From an uncultured Dokdonia sp. (GTDB lineage: Bacteria; Bacteroidota; Bacteroidia; Flavobacteriales; Flavobacteriaceae): 35,901 nucleotides of DNA. Of this stretch, positions 25,733 through 33,524 are shown piece after piece (positions within the stretch are counted from its first letter, which is position 1; the number at the start of each line of letters is the position of its first letter). The translations under genes and the position numbers were made by a program. A model generated the notes under the pieces. That model was not told where the DNA came from, did no database searches, and saw nothing but the letters and a program-made list of their open reading frames with translations. The DNA lies in NCBI GenBank assembly GCA_913060645.1, contig CAJXSW010000018.1, positions 1-35,901 of the forward strand, read 5' to 3'.

Positions 25733-26932
25733 CTACTCCTCATTACCATTTGTTCTCGTAACTTTAATTCTTCTAAGTATAAATACGTAGCGTATTGTAA
25801 TTGCTATAAGGAGCGGTAAAAGAGATAATGCAAATCGCTGGACTCCTATAATCCAGTGAAAGAATAAAAGCGACATCATAATTACAGCCAACTTCATATA
25901 GGGATATACCCATTGTGGAGGTTGTACTCTTTTTACAGCAAATGCTGCTAGTATATGAAATGGGAAAGCCCAAAGTAAATTATAATTCCACGCCGTAGCA
26001 TTATGATCTGTGCCAAACCATAATAAAAAGACTACAACTCCTATAAGCCCTGTGATTAGTAAAATACTCGTGTCTAGCCAGTCTAGTGGATTTTCATTCT
26101 TATGATCTTTGTAGGTTTTGTAGATGATAAGCCCTGCTAGAAGTCCAAGTATAAACAATGGACTTAGTAAGAAATTAGTACTATAGCGATGTTTGATTTG
26201 AGGTGAAAATACCGTTTTGGCTTCTTTTACGAGTGGTAGTGTTCCTGAAGGTGTATTTATGGTAGCTTCTTGAAAAGCATACATAAGCTCATGTGGTAAA
26301 AACAAGTACTCTTCTGGAGTGGCAGTTCTATCAATTACAGATCCTAGTGCAATATCAATTCCCATACTTCCCCAAGTATTCCACGACACGTATTCATGTA
26401 TGAGATCACGGTGTGTCATACCAGCTTCTTGGTGATCATAGCTCATTGTTACATTAGCTTCATCTTTGATGATCTCAAACGGTCTCGTAGAGCAATTATC
26501 GTAGAAGAAATCATATTTGTAATATTTGTTTTCTTCTTTGGCATTATTCACCAAAAACTCAAAGACGTCTTGCTTCTGATCTTGAGTGAGCTGTAGTTCT
26601 TGAGACTCAATCCATCGTTGCTGGAGCTTATAACTATATTCAAAGTCGTCATACTTATCTACACCAACCTCATATAGTAATTTTCCCCTTGCAAACTTGA
26701 GGTAGAAATTAGGAGTTTTAAAGTTGAACTTACCGTAGTTAAACACAATATCTAACCCTTTTTTATAATCACGTACGTGGATGGCATTGTGCCCAAAAGC
26801 GTCATTGAGTACAGCTCCAGGACCTATGGTGATTAGATTAATAGTTGCGTCATCAGATAGGCTAATGAATCTATTCTGTCCAAACCCTAGGGTAGAGAAA
26901 CACAGGAAAATTAAAAGGATAAGATTTTTCAT
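25733..26932 (-). CDS. DUF4105 / Lnb-type lipoprotein N-acyltransferase candidate
   Basis: A 399-residue membrane protein. The signal sequence MKNLILLIFLCFSTLGFGQ is followed by a periplasmic domain of about 230 residues of the DUF4105 (Lnb N-terminal) family, with His48 in NDAFGHNAIHVRD and Cys147 in FYDNCSTRP, the Cys-His pair expected for a papain/NlpC-like fold. The last third has five hydrophobic segments. Bacteroidota lack canonical Lnt in many lineages, and this family has been linked to lipoprotein N-acylation; I infer that role from family membership. An open frame runs upstream to 26983, but the ATG at 26932 gives a proper signal peptide and avoids starting inside the terminator of the next gene. 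Confidence 0.82.
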   Translation of the reverse strand: MKNLILLIFLCFSTLGFGQNRFISLSDDATINLITIGPGAVLNDAFGHNAIHVRDYKKGLDIVFNYGKFNFKTPNFYLKFARGKLLYEVGVDKYDDFEYSYKLQQRWIESQELQLTQDQKQDVFEFLVNNAKEENKYYKYDFFYDNCSTRPFEIIKDEANVTMSYDHQEAGMTHRDLIHEYVSWNTWGSMGIDIALGSVIDRTATPEEYLFLPHELMYAFQEATINTPSGTLPLVKEAKTVFSPQIKHRYSTNFLLSPLFILGLLAGLIIYKTYKDHKNENPLDWLDTSILLITGLIGVVVFLLWFGTDHNATAWNYNLLWAFPFHILAAFAVKRVQPPQWVYPYMKLAVIMMSLLFFHWIIGVQRFALSLLPLLIAITIRYVFILRRIKVTRTNGNEE

Positions 26933-26983
26933 ACCTTGTAAAGATAGTGGAGGTATAAAAATCTCACAATCAATACAGGGCAT

Positions 26984-27011
26984 AAAAAAAAGCCGAGCGA
27001 CGCTCAGCTTT
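26984..27011 (-). terminator. Intrinsic terminator of the small secreted-protein gene
   Basis: On the minus strand a nine-pair stem AAAGCTGAG / CTCGGCTTT (one T-G wobble) with a five-base loop, followed by a run of T. It lies 20 bases past the stop of the gene at 27031-27366. Confidence 0.88.
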
Positions 27012-27030
27012 ACAAACTAGGTGAAGCTTC

Positions 27031-27366
27031 TTAAGCTCCCGGGACGATGCGTACTGGTAATGTAAATTGCTCTCCTATGGTTCTTGTGCTTAGCTTTTCA
27101 TAGTTAAGACGAGCCTTAATAAAATCTGCTACATACTCTTCGTCAGTATCTACGCTTAATACAACAACTTCATGTTTGTTGTTTACCATTAATGTTACTT
27201 GAGCAACAAGCTCCTTAGTAACTTCAAATTCTGGCTTGTTCAAAAGTACAGCTACTTGCTCTGTAACTGTTTTTTCTTTGTTGTCTGATGTTGGTTCTGT
27301 TCCTGTTGCAAAGGCTGTGTTTACTGCAAGTAAAGCGGCTACCAATAATACGTTTAATGTTTTCAT
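27031..27366 (-). CDS. Small secreted protein, flavobacterial family of unknown function
   Basis: A 111-residue protein with a clean signal peptide (MKTLNVLLVAALLAVNTAFA, cleavage near residue 20) and a small alpha/beta domain. The block VTLMVNNKHEVVVLSVDTDEEYVADFIKARLNYEKL followed by FTLPVRI resembles a short secreted family common in flavobacteria and loosely recalls the TonB C-terminal fold; I give no function. It is a single-gene unit: own terminator downstream, and a 424-base gap upstream. A weak near-match to the flavobacterial -7 element (TCTATTTG) lies about 50 bases upstream, without a convincing -33 TTG. Confidence 0.72.
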   Translation of the reverse strand: MKTLNVLLVAALLAVNTAFATGTEPTSDNKEKTVTEQVAVLLNKPEFEVTKELVAQVTLMVNNKHEVVVLSVDTDEEYVADFIKARLNYEKLSTRTIGEQFTLPVRIVPGA

Positions 27367-27521
27367 AATTTACTTTTTTGTCTCGATGTACTCGAGGTTT
27401 TTGATGAATTATTACAGTACAAATAGACGACTTATTTCTCGTTTTTCTATGGGAGTTAGTAAAGCTTAACTGTTGTTTAATGCTGGTTATGAGTTGTTAA
27501 CGTAGGGGATTTGTTGTGGTA

Positions 27522-27539
27522 ACGCTTTCGCGAAAGCGT
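27522..27539. repeat. Dispersed palindrome, intergenic copy
   Basis: Perfect 18-base palindrome ACGCTTTCGCGAAAGCGT in the gap downstream of sucC. It is not followed by a T run on either strand. Confidence 0.92.
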
Positions 27540-27718
27540 CATTATCAACTTCATAATGTATTGGTAACAACAGTAAGCATTACGTGAAATATGGAGTGAT
27601 ATTCTATTATAATAGTTTGAGAATCCTTAAAGAAAGTATGGAGTAGTTAATGTTAAGAAAATGACCTATTTGGTAGTTGTCTAGCTATAGATTATGACAC
27701 CTAATGATATTTGTAAAA

Positions 27719-27752
27719 CAAAAAAAATCCCACTTTAAAGAAAGTGGGATTT
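27719..27752 (-). terminator. Intrinsic terminator of sucC
   Basis: Perfect 12-pair stem, AAATCCCACTTT (27725-27736) and its inverse (27741-27752), loop of four bases, followed on the minus strand by a run of seven or more T. It begins 38 bases after the sucC stop. Confidence 0.92.
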
Positions 27753-27790
27753 GAAGGATGCTACAAGTAGCATCTATGTATTAAAAAGTA

Positions 27791-28981
27791 TTAAGCTAGT
27801 ACAGCCTGTACTTTATCTGCAGCTTCTTGGAATTCAATAGCAGATTGAACATCAAGTCCAGAATCATCTATTAATTTCTTTGCGATATCTGCGTTAGTTC
27901 CTTGTAAACGTACAATGATTGGCACGTTGATAGTTCCCATGTTCTTGTATGCATCAATAATACCTTGTGCCACACGGTCACAACGTACAATACCTCCAAA
28001 AATGTTTACTAAGATTGCCTTTACAGCTGGATCTTTAAGTATTAATTGGAAAGCAGCTTCTACACGCTCAGCATCTGCAGTACCTCCTACATCAAGGAAG
28101 TTTGCAGGCTCACCACCAGATTGCTTGATAAGGTCCATAGTTGCCATTGCAAGTCCAGCACCGTTTACCATACATCCTACGTTTCCGTCTAGATCTACAT
28201 AGTTAAGTCCTTTCTCACCAGCTTCAACCTCTACTTGGTTTTCTTCACGCTTGTCACGCATTGCTGCATATTCCTTACGACGGTATAATGCGTTATCATC
28301 TAGTGATACCTTTGCATCTACTGCCATAATTTTATCGTCACTTGTTTTAAGAACAGGGTTGATCTCAAAAAGTGAACTATCAGAGTCTGTGTATGCTTTA
28401 TAAAGAGCAGCAACAAATTTTGTCATGTCTTTAAAAGCAGCACCACTTAATCCTAAGTTAAAAGCAATTTTACGTGCTTGGAAAGGAAGTAATCCTGTTG
28501 CAGGATCAATTTCTTCATGAAAAATAAGGTGCGGAGTTTCCTCTGCTACTGTTTCAATATCCATTCCACCTTCTGTAGAATACATAATCATATTGCGACC
28601 AGTACCACGGTTAAGTAGTACAGACATATAATATTCTTCTGGCTCGCTGTCACCTGGGTAGTATACATCTTCTGCAACTAGCACTTGGTGAACTCTTTTA
28701 CCTTCTGCACTTGTTTGTGGAGTAACAAGATCCATCCCGATAATCTGATCTGCAATAGATCTTACTTCATCTAGGCTCTTTGCTAGCTTTACACCACCAC
28801 CTTTACCACGACCACCTGCGTGAACTTGCGCTTTAATAACGTGCCATCCAGTACCAGTTTCCTCAGTAAGTCTTTCGGCAGCTGCAACAGCCTCATCCGG
28901 AGTCTGTGCTACATAACCACGCTGGATACGTACGCCAAAACTATTTAATATCTCTTTTCCTTGATATTCGTGTAGATTCAT
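27791..28981 (-). CDS. sucC: Succinyl-CoA ligase (ADP-forming) subunit beta
   Basis: A 396-residue enzyme subunit that with SucD interconverts succinyl-CoA and succinate with ATP or GTP formation in the citric acid cycle. Seen: the N-terminal MNLHEYQGKEILNSFGV, the ATP-grasp segment VIKAQVHAGGRGKGGGVKLA, LFEINPVL, the GLNYVDLDGNVGCMVNGAGLAM motif of the CoA-ligase domain, and ANFLDVGGTAD with NIFGGIVRCDRVA near the C-terminus. Length is normal. It is monocistronic, with its own promoter and terminator; sucD is not adjacent, which is common in Bacteroidota. Confidence 0.98.
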   Translation of the reverse strand: MNLHEYQGKEILNSFGVRIQRGYVAQTPDEAVAAAERLTEETGTGWHVIKAQVHAGGRGKGGGVKLAKSLDEVRSIADQIIGMDLVTPQTSAEGKRVHQVLVAEDVYYPGDSEPEEYYMSVLLNRGTGRNMIMYSTEGGMDIETVAEETPHLIFHEEIDPATGLLPFQARKIAFNLGLSGAAFKDMTKFVAALYKAYTDSDSSLFEINPVLKTSDDKIMAVDAKVSLDDNALYRRKEYAAMRDKREENQVEVEAGEKGLNYVDLDGNVGCMVNGAGLAMATMDLIKQSGGEPANFLDVGGTADAERVEAAFQLILKDPAVKAILVNIFGGIVRCDRVAQGIIDAYKNMGTINVPIIVRLQGTNADIAKKLIDDSGLDVQSAIEFQEAADKVQAVLA

Positions 28982-29012
28982 AATCTTCGTTTAAGATGCT
29001 TAATTTGCCTCG

Positions 29013-29043
29013 CAAAAATAACAAATGCGCCACGAGAGCGCAA
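29013..29043 (-). promoter_or_regulatory. Flavobacterial sigma-A-type promoter of sucC
   Basis: On the minus strand a TTG (29041-29043) is followed after 20 bases by TATTTTTG (29013-29020), an exact match to the Bacteroidota consensus TTG-N17-23-TAnnTTTG. The -7 element lies 31 bases before the sucC ATG, a suitable distance. Confidence 0.75.
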
Positions 29044-29074
29044 TAGTTATTGTGATTAATTATAAGTATTGATT

Positions 29075-29350
29075 TTATACAATTTCTGCACTCAGTCCTG
29101 CTTGTAAAAGTTTTGAGCATCGAGGCTCCAGATCTTTATACTCACCAGACTTTACAGAGCATTGCCCTTTGTAATGTACTAGTAACGCACATTGATGTGC
29201 TTGATTCTCCTCATGATCACATGCATAAATAAGGGTATTTATTACGTGGTCAAAAGTATTTACTTCATCATTATACAGAATAATCTCGTGTGATGGAGAT
29301 TCTTCTGTTAGTACGTCTACGTCTTCTTGATATTTTTCTTGATTACTCAT
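29075..29350 (-). CDS. clpS: ClpS adaptor protein
   Basis: A 91-residue adaptor that delivers N-degron substrates to the ClpAP protease, or ClpCP in this phylum. The core ILYNDEVNTFDHVINTL (24-40) contains the family's NDE-x-N-T/F signature, and the later HYKGQCSVKSGEYKDLE and LQAGLSAEI close the domain. The N-terminal 20 residues are acidic and variable, as is usual. The gene is preceded by an extended palindrome and then prmA; a TAAATTTG match to the -7 promoter element lies 20 bases upstream (29370-29377) but lacks an upstream TTG. Confidence 0.95.
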   Translation of the reverse strand: MSNQEKYQEDVDVLTEESPSHEIILYNDEVNTFDHVINTLIYACDHEENQAHQCALLVHYKGQCSVKSGEYKDLEPRCSKLLQAGLSAEIV

Positions 29351-29389
29351 AGCGTTGAGATTAATACTGCAAATTTACAAATTTTAGAG

Positions 29390-29413
29390 ATTACGCTTTC
29401 GCGAAAGCGTAAT
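29390..29413. repeat. Dispersed palindrome, extended intergenic copy
   Basis: The longest copy in the window: the 16-base core plus four matched flanking pairs gives a 24-base perfect palindrome between prmA and clpS. It could form a strong hairpin in the prmA transcript, though no T run follows. Confidence 0.92.
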
Positions 29414-29445
29414 TCTAAAAATTATTTATCATCAGAAATTTGAAA

Positions 29446-30306
29446 TTATCCTCTTTTTTCAAACTTACAAGCCACCCAATTATTGCGTTCATAATTACTT
29501 ACAAAGTAAAGTCCATGCTCATTGCACTTTTCTGAAATCAGCGGAATGTCTTCTGTATAGAAGCCACTTAATAAGAGTATGCCATCCTCAGAAAGGCAAC
29601 TCGCATATACACCGATGTCTTGTAATAGGATGTTGCGGTTTATGTTTGCGATAATGAATTCGTAATTTTTATCAGATAGCAAGGAAGCCTCACCTTCATA
29701 GGTCGTTATGTGCTTACAGTTGTTACGTTCTACATTTTCAATAGTATTAAGGTAACACCAGTTATCAATGTCTATCGCATCTATAGGTTGTGCACCTCTC
29801 ATTTCGGCAAGGATGGCGAGTACGCCCGTACCGCAGCCCATATCTAAGGTTTTCTTGCCAGCAACATCAAGTTTAAGTAGGTGCTTGATCATCATGTGTG
29901 TAGTCTCATGGTGACCCGTACCAAATGACATTTTTGGTTCAATAATGATATCAAATTCTACATCAGTTTTTTCATGAAAAGGTGCGCGTACGGCACACTT
30001 TCCATCTACTTCAATAGCTTCAAAGTTTTTCTCCCACTCTTCGTTCCAGTTTACTTGCTCAATTTCTTCGGCAGTATATGTGATTACAAATTCATCTGAA
30101 TTTAGAATCTGAATATCAGTAAGAAGTGCCGAAAAATCGACATCACCATTTGGGAATGCTTCTTCTTTCTGTATGTATGCAATCACACCACTAGTAGTTT
30201 CTGTAAAGCTTTCAAAACCAGCATAACCTAGCTCTGCAATGATAATTTCTGTAGCAGGGTCGCGAGGCTCAATAGTAAAGGTATATCCTAAGTAAATGGG
30301 TGTCAT
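29446..30306 (-). CDS. prmA: Ribosomal protein L11 methyltransferase
   Basis: A 286-residue SAM-dependent enzyme that trimethylates ribosomal protein L11. The N-terminal L11-recognition domain covers about 1-80; the catalytic domain shows PKMSFGTGHHETT (124-136), the SAM-binding TLDMGCGTGVLAILA (153-167), DAIDIDNW with the ribose-binding acidic residue, and ANINRNIL in the position of the motif IV loop. The ATG overlaps the stop of the upstream peptidase gene by 4 bases, so prmA is translated from the same transcript. Adjacent prmA and clpS is a familiar flavobacterial order. Confidence 0.96.
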   Translation of the reverse strand: MTPIYLGYTFTIEPRDPATEIIIAELGYAGFESFTETTSGVIAYIQKEEAFPNGDVDFSALLTDIQILNSDEFVITYTAEEIEQVNWNEEWEKNFEAIEVDGKCAVRAPFHEKTDVEFDIIIEPKMSFGTGHHETTHMMIKHLLKLDVAGKKTLDMGCGTGVLAILAEMRGAQPIDAIDIDNWCYLNTIENVERNNCKHITTYEGEASLLSDKNYEFIIANINRNILLQDIGVYASCLSEDGILLLSGFYTEDIPLISEKCNEHGLYFVSNYERNNWVACKFEKRG

Positions 30307-31910
30307 TCTTTTATAGTTTCTAAGTTATAAGATGCATTAGGATCAATAGTAAGTTTTATAGATCCGTTTTCTCCAGGCAAAAGTACGGTTTCTGAGTTGA
30401 TGAGAATCTCATCTTTTGCAGTAAAATCTACTCGAGCGTCCTCTATAAATTGCTCATTTTTAATCATAATTTTATGCGCGGCATTAATTTTAAAGTTCCA
30501 TCGAGCAAATCGCTGATTTTCAATCATCATATACGTATCAGGCTGTAGCATGTCATGTGTCATCTTTACAGCTCTGCCTGTGTGTAATGATCCCGCTCCC
30601 CATAATCCTTTGAGTGGTACGTTTGCTTTTATGTGATCAATATTAGTTGCGCTTAATTTTATAATGCTATTCACTTCATCTACTGATAGTGATGGATTGA
30701 GTGAAAACATAAGCCCTATAGTTCCAGTGACTAGTGGCGCGGCAGGTGATGTCGCTTGATACGGATTGTGAAATACTTCACCAGTATCCTTATAATTATA
30801 ATATTGGAAAATATCATTACCTGGAGCTACAATGTCTACGGTACTATCTAGATTATTGGTAGAGCTTAGGTATAGGGTGTATTCTTCATTTGGGTCATTG
30901 TTTTTAAAGCCGCCGGTACGTGATAAGTGATATTGTTGCTTCTCTGCATAATACTTCCCGTTTTTCTCTTCAATGAGAAGTCCATCTGAGATTTCATCAT
31001 TTTTATGCTGTACACTTCCTACAGATATTACATGTTCGTAAGCGCCTGGATATCTAAGTTGTTCTCCATTTGTAACACTATATGCAGCATTATGTGGTAC
31101 AGAAACAATTACGGTTCCTAGGTCGCGCATTTCATTAATCGCTTCCTGCGCAGTCTCATAATAGGTGCGTGATCCCCAGCTGCAATTAATCACTTTTGCG
31201 CCTGCTCTTGATAGTTCTAGTAGTTGGCCCAACTCTTTAAAGTTACCATAGGTGGTAGTGTATATTTGGCAGTCATAGCAAACTCCTGCGGCACCATATC
31301 CATTATCACCTTGAGCTGCTGCTATGGCAGCAGTGCTATATCCGTGACCTTTTGAAAGGCTGCTTTTTTTGTAAACGGTAGTTTTACCTTTGAATTCTGG
31401 ATCTTCTGGATCTATGTAACCGTCAGAAATTCCAATGGATACTTTAGGAGAGCCTGTGGTATAATACCAAGCCTGTGGTACACCGAGGAAATCATAATAA
31501 TCAAGAACCGCTTGGGCTCCGGTGTTCTTGCCAGTAGTGCTTGTAACGCCGTAATCATTAGGTTCATAAATTTGTAGCGATTCATTGGAGATACTCTCTG
31601 CAAATTCAAAAAGATCTGGAGCTAGATTCACCAATTCTTCTTGAAACGTTTTACTCTCTGCAATAACAAAGTATGTGCGTTTAAGTTTGTCTCGTTGCGC
31701 GTACTTAAATTCTTTTCTAAAGATTTTAACTCTATGCTTAGTAAACAACTTTTTTAGCCTCACATCATCTCCTAGGTAAGTGATAAGAGAGTCCTTTGTG
31801 CTTAAAGGTATCTCTACATTTATAGATGTACTGCGTATGTAAAAGCGATCTTCTTGTGCTTCTAGTAGGCAAGAGAATAGCAGTAAATATAAAATAATGA
31901 ATCTAGTCAT
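30303..31910 (-). CDS. Subtilisin-like S8 family serine peptidase
   Basis: A 535-residue secreted peptidase. Signal peptide MTRFIILYLLLFSCLLEAQ, a propeptide-like region up to about 150, then the S8 domain: Asp163 in SIGISDGYID, His189 in KGHGYSTAAIAAA, the oxyanion Asn274 in VPHNAAYS, and Ser388 in ATSPAAPLVTGTIGL in place of the usual GTSMAAPHVAG. A C-terminal beta-rich tail of about 110 residues follows; I see no clear T9SS sorting signal at the end. The segment GVCYDCQIYTTTYG may form a disulphide. Its start lies 8 bases inside the upstream lipoprotein gene, so the two are coupled. Confidence 0.9.
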   Translation of the reverse strand: MTRFIILYLLLFSCLLEAQEDRFYIRSTSINVEIPLSTKDSLITYLGDDVRLKKLFTKHRVKIFRKEFKYAQRDKLKRTYFVIAESKTFQEELVNLAPDLFEFAESISNESLQIYEPNDYGVTSTTGKNTGAQAVLDYYDFLGVPQAWYYTTGSPKVSIGISDGYIDPEDPEFKGKTTVYKKSSLSKGHGYSTAAIAAAQGDNGYGAAGVCYDCQIYTTTYGNFKELGQLLELSRAGAKVINCSWGSRTYYETAQEAINEMRDLGTVIVSVPHNAAYSVTNGEQLRYPGAYEHVISVGSVQHKNDEISDGLLIEEKNGKYYAEKQQYHLSRTGGFKNNDPNEEYTLYLSSTNNLDSTVDIVAPGNDIFQYYNYKDTGEVFHNPYQATSPAAPLVTGTIGLMFSLNPSLSVDEVNSIIKLSATNIDHIKANVPLKGLWGAGSLHTGRAVKMTHDMLQPDTYMMIENQRFARWNFKINAAHKIMIKNEQFIEDARVDFTAKDEILINSETVLLPGENGSIKLTIDPNASYNLETIKE

Positions 31911-32424
31911 TATCCTTAGTTTCAGATGGTGCGATAGTTTCTTTGAGAGAGTTTACATCTTTGATTAGTTGGTCAATTTGTTTTTCTTTATCAATGAGGT
32001 GTAAGGTAAGCTCCTCAATTTTTTTAAGAAGTAATGCATTCATGGCACCTAGTTCAATACCGTTTTCTTCAACTTCTACGGCAGACGGAATTTCTGGCAA
32101 ATGCCCATTTTTCTGAATGTAGGTTTCGATTTCGCGTAAGCGTGATAAATCATACCCATCTTTAAATACCGTATCTGCCCATTCCTTTATATCCACCTTT
32201 ATAGACTTAGCATGTATCTGGCCATTTACCTCAAGCTTATCTGTAGGTTCTTTTTTACCTATGCCCATATTGCCATTTTTTGTAATATAAACGGCTTCAG
32301 CTTCTTGTGAGTTATTAAGGAGAATAAGTGAGCCATCTTCTTGAGTGCTTGTGGTTACAGCTTGTTGCGAGGTACAACTACAGATGGTGAGGAGTAGGAG
32401 TAGTGGTGTAATACTAAATTTCAT
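31903..32424 (-). CDS. Small lipoprotein with flavobacterial tail/coiled-coil module
   Basis: A 173-residue lipoprotein: signal MKFSITPLLLLLTICSC with a lipobox Cys (Cys15 or Cys17). The middle, ITKNGNMGIGKKEPTDKLEVNG then IHAKSIKV, and the segment LREIETYIQKNGHLPEIPSAVEVEENG with GAMNALLLKKIEELTLHLIDKEKQI form a module normally found at the C-terminus of long secreted fibre-like proteins in this phylum. The final 40 residues are a coiled coil. In such proteins the module probably assists trimer assembly. Here it is almost the entire protein. It overlaps the subtilisin gene by 8 bases. Function unknown. Confidence 0.82.
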   Translation of the reverse strand: MKFSITPLLLLLTICSCTSQQAVTTSTQEDGSLILLNNSQEAEAVYITKNGNMGIGKKEPTDKLEVNGQIHAKSIKVDIKEWADTVFKDGYDLSRLREIETYIQKNGHLPEIPSAVEVEENGIELGAMNALLLKKIEELTLHLIDKEKQIDQLIKDVNSLKETIAPSETKDND

Positions 32425-32470
32425 GTGATAAAAGATTGAGCTCTAATGTACTAATACCAATTGATATAAA

Positions 32471-32503
32471 ATAAAAATGCGCTTCCATCTCTGGAAGCGC
32501 ATT
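32471..32503 (-). terminator. Intrinsic terminator of tpiA
   Basis: Perfect 11-pair stem AATGCGCTTCC / GGAAGCGCATT (32476-32486 and 32493-32503) with a six-base loop, followed on the minus strand by TTTTAT. It starts 24 bases after the tpiA stop. Confidence 0.9.
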
Positions 32504-32526
32504 GTCAATTCTTAAATTATTTGAGA

Positions 32527-33279
32527 CTATGCAAATGCATTTACAATATCAAAAAAGTCATCTGCTTTAAGTGCAGCTCCACCTATTAGTCCACCATCTA
32601 CATCTGGTTTGCCAAAAATTTCTTTAGCATTAGCAGGCTTTACAGATCCTCCATAAAGGATTGATACGTTTTCAGCTACGTCACTATTATATTTTTCAGC
32701 AACAGTTTTTCTTATAAACGCATGCATATCTTGCGCTTGCTCTGGTGATGCTGTTTCTCCTGTACCTATTGCCCATACTGGCTCATAAGCAAGAACAATA
32801 TTTGACCAAGCGCTTGCGTCTAAGTGAAATAATGCATTTTTGAGTTGGCTACCCACCACATTTTCTTCCTTTCCAGCCTTACGGTCTTCTAGTTCTTCAC
32901 CAAAACAGAATATTACTCTCATATCGTTTTTAAGAGCGCTATCTACTTTTTGAGCAAGTAGTTCATCACTTTCGTGAAAATAAGCACGGCGTTCACTATG
33001 GCCTAAAATCACTGTATCTACACCAATCCCTTTGAGCATACCTGCCGAAATCTCTCCAGTATAAGCACCACTTTCTGCTTGATGCATGTTTTGCGCAGCA
33101 ACAGTGATATTAGAGTCAGAAAGACTATCAAAAGCACTGTAAAGGTTTACAAATGTAGGAGCGATAATAACCTCTGCATTTCCTTCATTCTTCTTTTGTT
33201 TAAGTGCTGTAATTAAGGTTGCTGTAGCACCTAGGTCATTATTCATTTTCCAGTTTCCAGCGACGATATTCTTTCTCAT
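32527..33279 (-). CDS. tpiA: Triosephosphate isomerase
   Basis: A 250-residue glycolytic enzyme that interconverts dihydroxyacetone phosphate and glyceraldehyde 3-phosphate. All signature residues are present: Asn9 and Lys11 in AGNWKMN, His94 in ILGHSERR, Glu166 in AYEPVWAIGTG with the flexible loop 6, and the phosphate-binding ILYGGSVKPANA and GGLIGGAAL. Length is normal. The 5' region (33295-33314) contains a seven-pair hairpin, ATCTCTT/AAGAGAT, which might affect expression but has no known role. A terminator follows the gene. Confidence 0.98.
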   Translation of the reverse strand: MRKNIVAGNWKMNNDLGATATLITALKQKKNEGNAEVIIAPTFVNLYSAFDSLSDSNITVAAQNMHQAESGAYTGEISAGMLKGIGVDTVILGHSERRAYFHESDELLAQKVDSALKNDMRVIFCFGEELEDRKAGKEENVVGSQLKNALFHLDASAWSNIVLAYEPVWAIGTGETASPEQAQDMHAFIRKTVAEKYNSDVAENVSILYGGSVKPANAKEIFGKPDVDGGLIGGAALKADDFFDIVNAFA

Positions 33280-33412
33280 TATAGTTCTTTTTTTATCTCT
33301 TAAAACAAAGAGATATGGTTAGTAGTTCATTCCAGAAGCCTCAATTATGAAAACTAATAATGTAGGATAACATATAGTTTTGAAAAGGCGTATGTGTTTT
33401 ACTTTGTTGTGT

Positions 33413-33432
33413 TTCGCTTTCGCGAAAGCGAA
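33413..33432. repeat. Dispersed palindrome, intergenic copy
   Basis: A 20-base perfect palindrome (TTCGC, then the core, then GCGAA) in the 245-base gap between tpiA and the ABC permease gene. The rest of that gap holds only the tpiA 5' region and AT-rich sequence. Confidence 0.92.
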
Positions 33433-33524
33433 TTTCTTAAAAATCAAATATACTAAGAGAAAAAGAGGTTTAGTCCTGATTTAACCCAGTTTTCACGATT
33501 ACGTTTTCGTAAAATATTTGTGAT

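Larger units (their letters stand above)
27367..27790. other. Intergenic region between sucC and the small secreted-protein gene
   Basis: 424 bases with no plausible gene. It contains the 5' region of the minus-strand gene ending at 27366, one dispersed palindrome (27522-27539) and, at its right end, the sucC terminator. The middle (about 27545-27715) is plain AT-rich sequence in which I see nothing. Confidence 0.7.

Noticed and set aside
32127-32142. CGATTTCGCGTAAGCG as a further palindrome copy
   Set aside because: It has two mismatches that break the symmetry, and the encoded RLREIE lies in a segment of the tail module that looks conserved, so coincidence is as likely as decay.
33295-33314. 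Hairpin ATCTCTT/AAGAGAT in the tpiA 5' region as a riboswitch
   Set aside because: It is a lone seven-pair stem without the conserved structure of any known riboswitch; mentioned only under tpiA.
33499-33512. Short hairpin TTACG/CGTAA after the ABC permease gene as a terminator
   Set aside because: The stem has only five pairs and no T run follows on the minus strand.
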